Source: JADKIH01 sp049363815 (lineage in GTDB: Bacteria > Bacteroidota > Bacteroidia > AKYH767-A > 2013-40CM-41-45). Taken from it: a stretch of 56,945 nt of DNA. The stretch is from contig JBMQEM010000143.1 in NCBI GenBank assembly GCA_049363815.1, positions 1-56,945 on the forward strand, in the 5' to 3' direction. Shown here in pieces: positions 16,710 through 26,999 of the stretch. Position 1 is the first letter of the stretch. Each line of letters opens with the position of its first letter. The notes under the pieces are model-generated. The model saw only the letters and a program-made list of their open reading frames with translations, was not told where the DNA came from and made no database searches. The translations under genes were made by a program, and so were the position numbers.

Positions 16710-17486
16710 TTAATTTTTACTTGCTTCCAGATAGATATCCCAACATTCGTCCAGTTTTTCGCGTTGGAGGAAGAAGTCTTTTGTGGTAATTTGAGTGGTG
16801 GTGTCTACTTTTTCCTTCAACTTATTCCGCATCATATTCGTGATCAGGTTATATGGTTTTGCTAACCAGGCGGAAGGTAGCTTTTGATGTAATTTGAAAA
16901 TATCCCATTTAAGGATCATACGGACAAATTTTCCGTTCTCCTCGTAATATGTATTGACGGTCGTGTTGCCATTCAAGCCTTGTAATGCATAACCGCCGGT
17001 CAATGAACTGATCTCGCCTTTGATCTCATCAAATGTGTATTCATGCACATGAAACGGATTTCTTGCCAGCGATTTTTTTACATTCGGAGTAGTGATCATC
17101 ACTTTACCTCCGGGTTTTAAGACACGCAGACATTCTTTCATGAATTCTTTTCGCGCATGAATATGTTCGATGAATTGAAATGCTGTTACCACATCAAATG
17201 AATTATCTTCAAATGGTAACGGTGGAATTTCTGCACGCTTGAAGGAAAGATTTTTAATCGTAGAATATCTGCTCTTGTTATCGTCTATTGTTGCCTGATC
17301 ATAGTCAAGTCCCATGATCTCACTAGCAGACTCTGCCATCAATGCTGTTCCATATGCATTGCCGCAACCGACATCTAAAACCTTCTTTCCGGTAATAAAG
17401 GGTTTGGCATATTCATATGCATACTGACAACGCTGATAGGTTACATTGTTTGCTTCGTCGTGTTGTGCTCTTTCGTGGGAACTCAT
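16710..17486 (-). CDS. Class I SAM-dependent methyltransferase
   Basis: 258 residues. Motif I is VLDVGCGNAYG (36-46), followed by an acidic loop GLDYD and then PFEDNSFDVVTAFQFIEH (motif II region), with LRVLKPGGKVMITTPN as motif III. This is the Methyltransf_11/25 type. The N-terminus (ERAQHDEANN) is predicted to cap the SAM site. The substrate is unknown; the C-terminal ~100 residues, with a WLAKPYN segment, resemble methyltransferases of glycan or lipid synthesis clusters. It is the first backbone gene beyond the island, convergent with it. Confidence 0.85.
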   Translation of the reverse strand: MSSHERAQHDEANNVTYQRCQYAYEYAKPFITGKKVLDVGCGNAYGTALMAESASEIMGLDYDQATIDDNKSRYSTIKNLSFKRAEIPPLPFEDNSFDVVTAFQFIEHIHARKEFMKECLRVLKPGGKVMITTPNVKKSLARNPFHVHEYTFDEIKGEISSLTGGYALQGLNGNTTVNTYYEENGKFVRMILKWDIFKLHQKLPSAWLAKPYNLITNMMRNKLKEKVDTTTQITTKDFFLQREKLDECWDIYLEASKN

Positions 17487-17560
17487 GATCGTACTTTGGT
17501 TTTAGAGAATTTCATTTGAATCCGTTTTCCGGGATCCGTAATTGGTAATTCGAAAAAAAA

Positions 17561-17600
17561 CTGCCGATTCAATTTCATTGGTTCGAAATTGAATCGGCAG
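17561..17600 (-). terminator. Perfect 16-bp terminator hairpin after the M6-like protease gene
   Basis: CTGCCGATTCAATTTC pairs perfectly with GAAATTGAATCGGCAG around an 8-base loop. On the minus strand an 8-T run follows directly, so it ends the protease transcript. Confidence 0.85.
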
Positions 17601-17621
17601 CAAAATTATTAATTATTCTTA

Positions 17622-20120
17622 TTAATTATTAATAATAATTCTTTGAGTGTTCGTTCCGTATTCAGTGCGGATTTTCAGGAAATATGTCCCTTTTGCATTT
17701 CCTGAAAGATCTAAAGTGTGTTTTTCAGAATCATTCACCTTCACTTGAGTTATCTCTTTGCCTAGAATATCGGTTACTATAATCTCACCGTCGATTTTAT
17801 TCTTAAATCTGATATTGATCATTCCTTTTGTTGGATTCGGATAAACTTCAACAACATTTGCAAGATCAGTATTGTTTATTCCAACAGGTCCACTGCAAGT
17901 GATCGCTGCTTCCCATCCTGATTTTGTCACTCCCTGATCGGAATGAAAAACAAATGTCAAGGCTCCGGAGTTGTGAGTTGAAGTAACAATACCCGGTGAA
18001 TTCAATCCGCAATATGTTCCTATTGGCGGAGCAAAAGTATTCGGCCCATTGTGAATCGTCAAGTAATCATAATTGCAGTTCACTTCATCTTCCAGTTCGA
18101 ATTCCTGAAAGTCAGCTGAAATGAATTGGCCACCGGATACAGGAATGATCGTCTTTGTAAAATCAAGATTGTCATCGTAATTAGTTGAACCACCCGGATC
18201 TAAAAATACTGCCTCACAGGTTGTGAGAAGATTATTGTCCATGATCACAAAAATACCGATCATGATCGTTCTTGTGATATAGATCGAATCACTACCGTCT
18301 GAAAGTGTAAATCTCAAGTCGATTGTTGATCCAACCGTGAGTGAAGCATCGACAGTAATGTTGATGACAGAATTTATCGATTGTGAAACATTTATTGCGC
18401 CAAGTGAAATTGGGTTTGTATTGACTGTAACAAGCGATGCATTGGCTCCGATTGCAACACATGAAAGTATTGCAGAAGCAGAACTCAACTGACCTGTATT
18501 TGTCGATGTCAGATCGATATTTGCTGATTCGCCGGGCTCAAGAAAACCGTTTGAATTATCATCGCCGGAAATTGTATTGTATGCAAGATTGAGAGATGGT
18601 CCCGGAGCGCCGGTTCCTAATTTATAAGTTATGATCGGTCCTTCATCGCTTATATCCCATACCCTTAAACCGCTTGGATCTCCATTGTAGAAATTTGAAT
18701 TTGGTGTTGTATTCTCACTGTATTCGTCAGAGAAACTCAGATTGAAACATGCAGATGAATGATCCTGAATATCATTTCCGGCATGAACAAGGTAAACTTC
18801 ATGATCAAAACTCTGATTGCTTCCATTTCTGTTGATATGCCAGATCGTCAAGCCTTCGTCATCGATATACAGACTTCTGTCTGTCATCAGTCTGTTTTCC
18901 AGAAGAAAGAATTCATTCGTGTCGTTAATATTCGTGTAACGATAACATGTAAGTGAATTAGCTGTGTCGTTTATTACTCCATTAAAATTTGTTACATCAA
19001 TTGCAGTATTCCAGCCGCAATTATTTTTGAATAATGGATTCGGTGGAGTAGGATTGAAAGAATTTCCGTACCAGCACATCAGATCGAATGAACCGATACC
19101 ATCCGGTCCTGTTGTATTGTCATACTTATATGTATCAGGCCATTTGCCGATCATGTGTCCGTTTTCGTGAGCAACTACGGCCAGTTCCAATGGACTGTTT
19201 GCCGGTGAGCAGTTGTAATCATTGGAATGAACTCCGTCAGCCGAAAACCCATTGTAATTTCCTTTATGATGCCACATGCCTTGTGCCCAAACGGGTGGAT
19301 TGCCTGTATACATAAGGTTGATTGCTTTTATGCTATTATCAGGATTCAATGAAAGTGTACTGAAATCAAATCCTTGTCCATCGATCCAGTTCAGTGCAAG
19401 TCCTAAAATTTGTTGAGCACCTTGAGCATACGGCATGGCATCGTAATCAGCAAAAGTTTGCGGAGCACGGAAATATCCATAAACGACATTTTCATAATTA
19501 ACCAATCCACCCGAAATGTCTCTGTAATATGAACGCAATGAACCGTTGTTGCTGAAGTTGGAATAATTGGTGTCGTTACAAAAATCTTCGAATTCACTGA
19601 TTGGTAAAACTCCCGGTTCATCGGAGAAATCCACTACAATGCATAGTCCTGTAATATTTCCTGAAACAGGATTGATAGGAGTACCATCACTTTGGTTTCC
19701 ACCTTGACTACCGCCGCTGTTTCTTTCAAATATTCCTTTTTCATTTCCACTCAATGCCAGTTTGTTTTTTTCTATGACTTTGTCACGTGCCTTTACACTG
19801 ATGTCAATGTGTTTTGAGAACTGCAATACAGCTGTTGGCGTAACAATGTTGTTCTTTGTTCCTTTGTAGATAATTCCGGAAGAAAGTAATTCTGTACCAT
19901 CCTCAGATAATGTAGCGTAAACAATGTTGTTTGAAACTTTGTCGCGGATAAGGGTATAACCATCCAAACCTTCTGCGCGCATGTAATATTCGGTTCCAAA
20001 AAGTTTGATGTCGACACTGGTGCCGTCAGCTTGCTTAAAAGGCACAATTTTCCCGTGGAATGGCGAGGCTACCAGTGTGACAGAATACAGGAAAGTTAAG
20101 AATAGTAATATTTTTTTCAC
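17622..20120 (-). CDS. Secreted M6-like metalloprotease with CUB and T9SS type A sorting domain
   Basis: 832 residues. A signal peptide (MKKILLFLTFLYSVTLVAS) is followed by an N-terminal propeptide-like region typical of immune-inhibitor-A-type peptidases (FKQADGTSVDIKLFG...). The catalytic box AHENGHMIGKWPD (about 316-328) is the HExxHxxG zinc site, and SFDLMCWYGN supplies the Met-turn. A CARDB-like beta domain follows (about 500-620), then a CUB-like domain (CEAVFLDPGGSTNYDDN to GWEAAITC, about 640-745). The last ~75 residues, starting VEVYPNPTKGMINI, are a type A T9SS sorting domain. So it is exported by Sec, crosses the outer membrane by T9SS and cleaves extracellular protein. It is monocistronic with its own terminator. 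Confidence 0.9.
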   Translation of the reverse strand: MKKILLFLTFLYSVTLVASPFHGKIVPFKQADGTSVDIKLFGTEYYMRAEGLDGYTLIRDKVSNNIVYATLSEDGTELLSSGIIYKGTKNNIVTPTAVLQFSKHIDISVKARDKVIEKNKLALSGNEKGIFERNSGGSQGGNQSDGTPINPVSGNITGLCIVVDFSDEPGVLPISEFEDFCNDTNYSNFSNNGSLRSYYRDISGGLVNYENVVYGYFRAPQTFADYDAMPYAQGAQQILGLALNWIDGQGFDFSTLSLNPDNSIKAINLMYTGNPPVWAQGMWHHKGNYNGFSADGVHSNDYNCSPANSPLELAVVAHENGHMIGKWPDTYKYDNTTGPDGIGSFDLMCWYGNSFNPTPPNPLFKNNCGWNTAIDVTNFNGVINDTANSLTCYRYTNINDTNEFFLLENRLMTDRSLYIDDEGLTIWHINRNGSNQSFDHEVYLVHAGNDIQDHSSACFNLSFSDEYSENTTPNSNFYNGDPSGLRVWDISDEGPIITYKLGTGAPGPSLNLAYNTISGDDNSNGFLEPGESANIDLTSTNTGQLSSASAILSCVAIGANASLVTVNTNPISLGAINVSQSINSVINITVDASLTVGSTIDLRFTLSDGSDSIYITRTIMIGIFVIMDNNLLTTCEAVFLDPGGSTNYDDNLDFTKTIIPVSGGQFISADFQEFELEDEVNCNYDYLTIHNGPNTFAPPIGTYCGLNSPGIVTSTHNSGALTFVFHSDQGVTKSGWEAAITCSGPVGINNTDLANVVEVYPNPTKGMINIRFKNKIDGEIIVTDILGKEITQVKVNDSEKHTLDLSGNAKGTYFLKIRTEYGTNTQRIIINN

Positions 20121-20145
20121 GATCTGAGTGATTTGGTTTAGAGTG

Positions 20146-20178
20146 CCAAGATACAGGAATAATCATTAATTGAAACAA
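20146..20178 (-). promoter_or_regulatory. Candidate promoter of the M6-like protease gene
   Basis: On the minus strand TTG (20178-20176) is followed after 22 bases by TATCTTGG (20153-20146), one mismatch from TAnnTTTG. Transcription would start about 20 bases before the ATG at 20120. Confidence 0.4.
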
Positions 20179-20318
20179 TATTGACGGGTGAATTGTAATC
20201 GAAAAGTAACTTTTTACCTATGAAAATAAGTATTGGCTACTCAAAAGTGAGTATTTTACATTTCAGAAAAAGCCCGTATTATTTTTTTAATATTTAATTT
20301 ATTTCTAACTTTAATGCT

Positions 20319-20525
20319 ATGGAAATTAAGAAGAAATACACTAACGGCGAAGTCACCATATTATGGCAACCTAAGTTGTGCATTCATTGTGCAAATTGTT
20401 TCAATGGACTTCCATCTGTTTTTGATCCGCGTGTCAGACCTTGGGTACGTCCGGAAGGAGCCACTACCCAGCAAATCAGAGATCAGGTTGCAAATTGTCC
20501 GAGTGGGGCGTTGTCGTTGATTTAA
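20319..20525 (+). CDS. Mono-cluster [4Fe-4S] ferredoxin-like protein (Fer4_19 type)
   Basis: 68 residues. The Cys pattern C21-I-H-C24-A-N-C27 ... C60-P-S-G matches the divergent single-cluster family whose members carry one 4Fe-4S cluster. The N-terminal segment VTILWQPKLCIHCANC and the middle FDPRVRPWVRPEGA are characteristic. Cytosolic electron carrier of unknown partner. The ATG at 20319 gives the family's usual length. It is divergent from the protease gene and stands alone. Confidence 0.85.
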   Translation: MEIKKKYTNGEVTILWQPKLCIHCANCFNGLPSVFDPRVRPWVRPEGATTQQIRDQVANCPSGALSLI

Positions 20526-20576
20526 AATTCTGAGAGAGCTTTTTTTAATTTGTAGGCTCGTGGCTTCGATTTTTTT

Positions 20577-20670
20577 TAAACACTGAGATCACTAAGTTTA
20601 ACACTGAGAGCAAAAGAGTGTACGACTATTCTCTGTTGCTTTATTTTTTTCTAAGTGTTCGTAGTGTTTA
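20577..20670. repeat. Imperfect inverted repeat of the AACACT family in a convergent spacer
   Basis: TAAACACTGAGATCACTAAG (20577-20596) and CTAAGTGTTCGTAGTGTTTA (20651-20670) pair at 16 of 20 positions; between them AACACTGAG recurs. It lies between two convergent genes (20526-20702) and resembles the repeat near 38850. It may act as a terminator or be a dispersed element. Confidence 0.5.
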
Positions 20671-20702
20671 ATTTTTTTAATATAGAAAACATACTCTCCC
20701 TT

Positions 20703-23700
20703 CTACCGCACCAGCGAAACATGCCCAATGACCTTATGTGATTTTCCTTTGTAGTCTTTCACGTTGATGATGTATTCATAAACATCATTCTGACAAATTC
20801 TGTCACCACCAAAATAAGAACCGTCCCAATGATGTCCGGCTTGTTGTGAATAGAAAATTTCTTTTCCCCAACGATCCATGATCCACATTTCATAAGAAAC
20901 AAATCCAATACCGTTTGCAAAAAAGGAATCGTTCATGCCATCTCCATTTGGTGTGAAAGAATTAGGAACATACAAAGTAAATTCCGGTTCAACTCTGATA
21001 ATGCCAAAGGTAGTATCCATGCATCCGCCGCTGTTCATTACGATCAGAGTGATCACATAAGTTCCGCTGTCTGAATATTCATGAATCGGTTGTGTAAGAT
21101 CCGTCACTGATTGCCCGTCACCAAAATTCCAGTTCCATGATATTGCATCAATGCTATTGTCGGTCAAGGTTACAAATGGCTGAAATATAGAAACCATTTC
21201 GGAACTCTGGAAGAAGTCAGCTGATGGATAACCAAAAACTGTTACTGCATTATTTACAATCTGACTTGCAGAACATCCTTCTGGTGAAACAATGGTAAGA
21301 GCGACATCATATTCCCCTGGTGTGATGTACGTATGTACCGGATCAGAATCAGTACTAAAACTATTGTCATCAAGATCCCACAAATAGGTTGAGCCGGAGT
21401 CCTGCTGAAAATAATTATGGAAGCTGACTTCAACAGGTGTACAGCCTGTAAAAGTGTGCGGGGTAAAATCAACTTCAGGCAGAGGATAAATGATGACCGG
21501 AATGGACTGACTGATCGAAGGTGAACAGCCGTCACTGAGAGTAACAATAAAAACAGAATCGCTAACCGGTGCAACAATGGCAGTAGAACCAAAGATCGAA
21601 CCTTCATTCCATGCATAAGTATAGGGTCCGCCGTTTCCGCCTGTACCACTTGCCTGAAGTGTTGCCGTTTCTCCTTCACACATTGGTGGTACTCCGGTAG
21701 TTGTCAAGGAGAGAGGAGGATGGACCTGCACTGTAACAATTGCCGGAGCTGTCGGACAATTATTGGCATCGAGTACATCTACGGAATATGTTGTAGTCAC
21801 GATAGGTGAAACTTCAATTGTTGCAGATGTATCTGCCGTATTCCATAGAACAGAATAAGGCGATGCACCACCAGCTATCTGTGCTGATAAATTTATACTC
21901 TGTCCGATGCAGATCGGTGGTACACTCGAAACAGAAACAGTAAGTGGAACAGCCTGAGAAACTATTGTCGCTGCTACAGAGGTACAACCATTGATATCAG
22001 TAACTGTCACAGAATAATTTCCTGCCGCAAGTGAGACCGCATTGGAATTTGTACCCCCAACAGGTAGCCATTGATAATTGTAAACAGGAGTTCCTCCGCT
22101 TACTATCACATTTGCACTGCCTGAATTTCCGCCATTACAGGATACCGGTGAAGAGTTTATTAAAAGTGAAAGATCGTCAGGTTGATCCAGATATTCTGAC
22201 ATTGAAGTTGTACAACCATTTGCATCCGTTATTACTACCGAATAATTTCCTGCAGGACGGTTGGAGATCACGTTTGTTGTACCTCCTGAAGGAGTCCACT
22301 GGTAAGTATAACCGGAAGTTCCGCCTGAAACACTTGCAACTATGCTACCATCTGATCCACCGTAACAGGCAACAGGAGTTGTGTTCAATGAGACACTGAG
22401 TGGTGTTGGTTGGGCAACAACAGTAGAGGAAGTTATAACGCAGCCATTGTTATCACTTACTGTTACAGAATAATTACCTGCAGAGAGAGCAGTTGCATTT
22501 GCATTTGTGCCAGCAGCCGAGGACCACGAATAGAAATATGGAGCTGTTCCACCGCTGACGGTTACAGAAGCACTTCCGTTTGTGTATCCATTACATGAAA
22601 CAGGAACTGAGGCCATGGAAGAAGAAAGTGCAGAAGGTTGAGTGATCGTTATTGAATCGATCGACAAACAGCCATTTACATCTGTTACCTGAATAGAATA
22701 TTGTCCGGCTGACAAAGATGTTTCAACAGCATTGGAGAAATTACCGGGTGTCCAGATATAGGTGAATGGGCCGTTTCCTGAAGAAACACTCACTGATCCT
22801 GCACCATTATTACTTCCGAAGCAACTTACGTTTTGTGTTGTCAGCGCATTTATAACAGGCCCGCCACCACTGGGAATATTTGCAACGGTGTTTTCAGTAC
22901 AGCCGTTATTATCAGTAACACTTACTGAATAGACTCCGGCAAATAAATTTGTTGGATTTGCAACGGTGCTGTTCCCCGGTGACCACAAGTAAGAATAAGT
23001 CGGTGTACCTCCATTTACTATGACAGTGGCACTGCCATCAGCAACATTACAGTTTGCCATCGTTGTGTTTGTAGCTAATTGTAAAGGTGCCGGTTGATTA
23101 ACTGTTACCGATGCTGTTGAAGTACAACCGTTGGCATCAGTAACTGTGACAGAATAATTCCCGGCTCTCAGATTATTTGCAGTTGCAGATATTCCACCTG
23201 CCGGTGACCATTCATAACTATATCCTGCTGTTCCGCCACTGACAATGACATTTGCAATTCCACTTGAATCTGCATGACAGAGTGTTGTTGTTGACTGCAT
23301 TTGCAAATTCAGGTCCGAAGGCTGAATTATAGTTGTAGTTGCACTTTGAGTGCAACCATTTGCATCAGAAACAATAACTGAATAAATTCCTGCAAGTAGT
23401 CCTGTTGCAGTATCACCGGTGCCACCGGAAGGTAGCCATTGATACGTGAAAGATGAAGCACCTCCCGAAGCGTTAACCGTTGCAATGCCGGTTGCAGAAC
23501 CGAAACATAATGCATCTATTGAATCGGTCACTAAGTTGATAGCGTTGGCTTGACTTACAAAAACTGAATCAGTGACCATGCAATTATTCGAATCACTGAC
23601 ATTGACAAAATACATTCCGGATGACAATCCGGATGCAGTTTGTGTAACAGCACCTCCTGGCGACCACACGAATGTGTAAGGTCCAGGTGATCCCGAAGCT

Positions 23701-26700
23701 GTTACACTCGCTGTACCATCAAATGATCCCGAACATAAAGCGTCTGTTGAAGACACTGTGGTTACTGGTGAAGAGTAAAACGTTACTTCAACCTGATCTG
23801 TACTTTGGCAACCATTTGAATCTGTTACCAGCACTGTGTAGGTAGTGACAGTATCAGGACTTATCACAAAGTTTTGCAGAGTATCATTTCCCGGAGTCCA
23901 GAGAAAACTATTTCCACCTGAAGCGACTAATGTTGTTGTTGTACCATGACAGATCGATTGATCCGGTCCAGCATCTGCAACAGGAAGATTATTCACGATC
24001 ACTTCAACCTGATCCGTGGCAACACACCCGCTTGTATCGGTAACGATTACGTCGTAAGTGGTATTTAACAGTGGTGAAACGGTAATTTGTTGTGCATTGA
24101 TATTTGCCGGCAACCAGACATAATCTGATCCGCCGGATGCAGTGAGTGTTACTGATCCGCCTATACAGATATTTTCATCCGGTCCGGCAAATGCAACCGG
24201 TGGTGATAACACTTGTACAATAACCTGATCAGTCCCTGTACAACTTGCACCGGAACTGACGATGACTGTATAAACCGTTGTGATGTTTGGATGCACTGTT
24301 ACCTGCTGTGAAGTTCCGGCACCCTGATCCCATTGAAAAGTACTTCCACCTGCTGCAATTAACGTTGCAGAATCACCTTGACAAATTTGTTGATCCAATC
24401 CGGCATCCGCAGCAATAACTGAATTGACATTTACTGTTGCAGTGTCACTTATTGAACATCCATAAGAATTACTTACAGTAATGTAATAGTCTGTTGTTAA
24501 AGTAGGACCAACTGTTATCTGTTGAGTAGTAAAACCTCCGGGGTTCCATAGATAATTGAAGGTTCCGGGATTTCCGCCGCCACCACCACTTATAAAATTG
24601 ACATTCAGATTTGCTGTTGCTCCAAGACAGATAGTTTGATTCTGAACAAAGATCTGAGGAGGTCTGACAACAATGACACTTGCAGCATCAGCCGAAGAGC
24701 ATCCGTTATTGTCAGTAACGGTTACTGAATAAGTTGTTGAAGCACTTGGGCTGATATTGATCGACGCTGTGGTCAGTGATCCCGGATTCCATAAATAACT
24801 TGTGCCCCCGGAAGCGATAAGATTGGCCTGTGATCCGTTACATATTGTGTCATTGATACCGGCATTTGCCACAGGTAATCCGTAGACAGTAACCGGATGA
24901 ACAATGGAATCCCTGCAACCATCTGCATTTGAAACTACCAACGATGTGTTGAATACTCCGGCAGTAGAATAGATGTGAGCAGGATTTGAAACTGTTGAAT
25001 TGCCACCATCACCAAAATACCACATCCATGATGTAATAGGGCTCGGAGAATTAGACTGGTCAGTAAAATTTATTTGTGATCCAATACAACCATTTTGTAA
25101 AGAAAAAAGCGCATCCGGAATATTCAATGACAGATGTAGAGTCTGTATCAGTGTATCTATGCATCCGGTTGATGTTGTTACGATCAGTTGTACCTGGTAA
25201 TTTCCTGTTGCTGCATAAGTATGTGAAGGATTTTGAATTGTACTTGTATTTCCGTCACCGAAATTCCAATCGTAAGTAGAAATTGTTCCACCGGAAATAA
25301 AAGTTTGATCAGTAAATTGTACAGCAAGACTTGAACAATTTGCATTTGTTGTAAATGCTGCAAGTGGAGATCCTGTTGCAGGCGCAACGTTGATAGTGTC
25401 TGAATCTGTACAGGAGCCGTCGGATGCAGTGACTACATAAGTACCTGCACCGGCAGAAATTGATTGAGTTGTGGCGCCTGTATTCCACACGTACGAATAA
25501 ACTCCGCTTCCTCCTGTAGCAGTTGCTGAAAGATTAGTTGTCGAATTACAGGCAACTGTCTGATCAGGACCGGCATTGGCAATTACTCCGGTAACTGTAA
25601 TGCAATAGGCGTAGATCTGACTTCCTACATAGGGACAATTGTCATCACGCACGGTAACTGTAAAACAATATGGATTGGAACTTATTTGTGATGCAGTTGG
25701 TGTCCAGCAAAAAGTTGCTGTTTCCCGTGTTCCGGGATATGTAGTAAAAGTTGCACCTGGTATTGAATAGTCCCAGTCAATGAAAGTATTTTGTGTACTG
25801 TTTGCATCACCAGAAGAAATATTAAAACAAAATTGAGAGCCGGCGCAAACTGTTTGTGAAAAACTATTTGTTCCATTGATCCCTGTCAATGTCGGAACAA
25901 TATTGTTGCAATCAATTACTGTAAATTGAATATCACGTTCTACTTCACCAATCAGGACTCCGTTTCGGTATTCTTTTACAAGTACTGCCATTACTGTAAT
26001 TTCAAGATTGGTCGGAGTCATGCAAATATCTCCCGTTGATGGATTTAATGTTACTGCAGGTGAGGAGGTCAATGGATTAGTTGCTGACCAAGGGTTGGAG
26101 TATGTTATCGGATTGCCAGGACTATCGAATGGTGTCATCAATGAATAAACCAGTGAATCACCATCAGCATCATACGCTCCATGATTATAACAAAATTGTT
26201 GTCCCCGACATGCAAACGGTACAGGTTTGTTTGAGAACGTTGGTGAATTATTGCATGGAGTTATGGTGTTATTCAGATTAGCATAGATATACATCTGAGT
26301 TTGTCCTGGAAGAAGAATGTTTGTGATTGCATTGTTCCTGCAACACAAATTGTAACTGAATTGCCAGTCGGCACAAGGTCCCGGTAAATTAATGACACCT
26401 CTGTAAATAAATTCCTGAATGCCTGTAAATGTTCCACCGTTGCAGGTAGTAGTATTGTTTGGACAAGCCGGACCGATTTCCTGACCTGTTCCGGGAATCA
26501 GACTAATAGTAACTGAACTTGCCGGAAAACATGACGATTGAAAAAATATTTCTGCTGTTGGATCAGCTTCTATACCTACGCAATCACGATAAAAGGAAAG
26601 TGTGATCTCATAGGAATTTCCACCCAGACATTTGTAGGTAAGATCTGACCCCATTGAATGGCTGGCCTTTCCGTCCTTCGCAATTGCTACAGAAATCAGC

Positions 26701-26702
26701 AA
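20703..26702 (-). CDS. Giant secreted PKD/Ig/SprB-repeat protein with T9SS type B sorting domain (paralog 1)
   Basis: About 1999 residues from the TTG at 26702. The true start is probably 45 bases upstream at an in-frame ATA (26747), which would restore a signal peptide (KKTTCLFRIK then LFLLLISVAIA). Layout: a Cys-rich N-terminal region (SHSMGSDLTYKCLGG, to about residue 380); PKD domains with WNFGDG motifs (about 450-610); Ig-like units with A-[DN]-AG-[PLI]-[DN] starts (about 615-1010); about ten SprB-type repeats (GT...YSYLWSPGG...LSAGNYSVTVTDANGC, about 1010-1600); further Ig/PKD units; and a C-terminal type B sorting domain (VPNSFTPNGDGMNDSFF to the end). Likely a T9SS-exported cell-surface adhesin or gliding-associated protein. 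Paralogous to the next gene upstream. Confidence 0.9.
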   Translation of the reverse strand: MLISVAIAKDGKASHSMGSDLTYKCLGGNSYEITLSFYRDCVGIEADPTAEIFFQSSCFPASSVTISLIPGTGQEIGPACPNNTTTCNGGTFTGIQEFIYRGVINLPGPCADWQFSYNLCCRNNAITNILLPGQTQMYIYANLNNTITPCNNSPTFSNKPVPFACRGQQFCYNHGAYDADGDSLVYSLMTPFDSPGNPITYSNPWSATNPLTSSPAVTLNPSTGDICMTPTNLEITVMAVLVKEYRNGVLIGEVERDIQFTVIDCNNIVPTLTGINGTNSFSQTVCAGSQFCFNISSGDANSTQNTFIDWDYSIPGATFTTYPGTRETATFCWTPTASQISSNPYCFTVTVRDDNCPYVGSQIYAYCITVTGVIANAGPDQTVACNSTTNLSATATGGSGVYSYVWNTGATTQSISAGAGTYVVTASDGSCTDSDTINVAPATGSPLAAFTTNANCSSLAVQFTDQTFISGGTISTYDWNFGDGNTSTIQNPSHTYAATGNYQVQLIVTTSTGCIDTLIQTLHLSLNIPDALFSLQNGCIGSQINFTDQSNSPSPITSWMWYFGDGGNSTVSNPAHIYSTAGVFNTSLVVSNADGCRDSIVHPVTVYGLPVANAGINDTICNGSQANLIASGGTSYLWNPGSLTTASINISPSASTTYSVTVTDNNGCSSADAASVIVVRPPQIFVQNQTICLGATANLNVNFISGGGGGNPGTFNYLWNPGGFTTQQITVGPTLTTDYYITVSNSYGCSISDTATVNVNSVIAADAGLDQQICQGDSATLIAAGGSTFQWDQGAGTSQQVTVHPNITTVYTVIVSSGASCTGTDQVIVQVLSPPVAFAGPDENICIGGSVTLTASGGSDYVWLPANINAQQITVSPLLNTTYDVIVTDTSGCVATDQVEVIVNNLPVADAGPDQSICHGTTTTLVASGGNSFLWTPGNDTLQNFVISPDTVTTYTVLVTDSNGCQSTDQVEVTFYSSPVTTVSSTDALCSGSFDGTASVTASGSPGPYTFVWSPGGAVTQTASGLSSGMYFVNVSDSNNCMVTDSVFVSQANAINLVTDSIDALCFGSATGIATVNASGGASSFTYQWLPSGGTGDTATGLLAGIYSVIVSDANGCTQSATTTIIQPSDLNLQMQSTTTLCHADSSGIANVIVSGGTAGYSYEWSPAGGISATANNLRAGNYSVTVTDANGCTSTASVTVNQPAPLQLATNTTMANCNVADGSATVIVNGGTPTYSYLWSPGNSTVANPTNLFAGVYSVSVTDNNGCTENTVANIPSGGGPVINALTTQNVSCFGSNNGAGSVSVSSGNGPFTYIWTPGNFSNAVETSLSAGQYSIQVTDVNGCLSIDSITITQPSALSSSMASVPVSCNGYTNGSASVTVSGGTAPYFYSWSSAAGTNANATALSAGNYSVTVSDNNGCVITSSTVVAQPTPLSVSLNTTPVACYGGSDGSIVASVSGGTSGYTYQWTPSGGTTNVISNRPAGNYSVVITDANGCTTSMSEYLDQPDDLSLLINSSPVSCNGGNSGSANVIVSGGTPVYNYQWLPVGGTNSNAVSLAAGNYSVTVTDINGCTSVAATIVSQAVPLTVSVSSVPPICIGQSINLSAQIAGGASPYSVLWNTADTSATIEVSPIVTTTYSVDVLDANNCPTAPAIVTVQVHPPLSLTTTGVPPMCEGETATLQASGTGGNGGPYTYAWNEGSIFGSTAIVAPVSDSVFIVTLSDGCSPSISQSIPVIIYPLPEVDFTPHTFTGCTPVEVSFHNYFQQDSGSTYLWDLDDNSFSTDSDPVHTYITPGEYDVALTIVSPEGCSASQIVNNAVTVFGYPSADFFQSSEMVSIFQPFVTLTDNSIDAISWNWNFGDGQSVTDLTQPIHEYSDSGTYVITLIVMNSGGCMDTTFGIIRVEPEFTLYVPNSFTPNGDGMNDSFFANGIGFVSYEMWIMDRWGKEIFYSQQAGHHWDGSYFGGDRICQNDVYEYIINVKDYKGKSHKVIGHVSLVR

Positions 26703-26847
26703 TAAAAACAGCGTTTTTATGCGAAATAAGCAGGTAGTTTTTTTTATGGTCTGTAAGTTTAATGGTGCTCTTAACCTCTGAATTTAGGCCTCCAAAGCCG
26801 AAATCGTTCAAATTTCAGCACTTCCCACACATGACGAATCTATCATT

Positions 26848-26920
26848 GTTAATGAATCCACAAAAACAATTGAGGTAAATGTAGGGAAATCCGCTACCAC
26901 GCAAAAGTGGCTGTTTACCA
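26848..26920 (-). promoter_or_regulatory. Upstream region shared by the two giant paralogs, copy 1
   Basis: A 33-base segment (26848-26880) beginning GTTAATGAA and ending AATTGAGGTAAAT matches 32122-32154 at about 26 of 33 positions. A further TACCACG...ACCAAG match follows to 26920. It precedes paralog 1 on the minus strand, so it is a candidate promoter or operator kept after duplication. Confidence 0.45.
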
Positions 26921-26999
26921 AGTTTTAAAATTTTCTAAAAAGGCCAATGGTAACTTCTAGAGCCAACAATTAACCATTGATCTGAACAGGAAATTAGTA

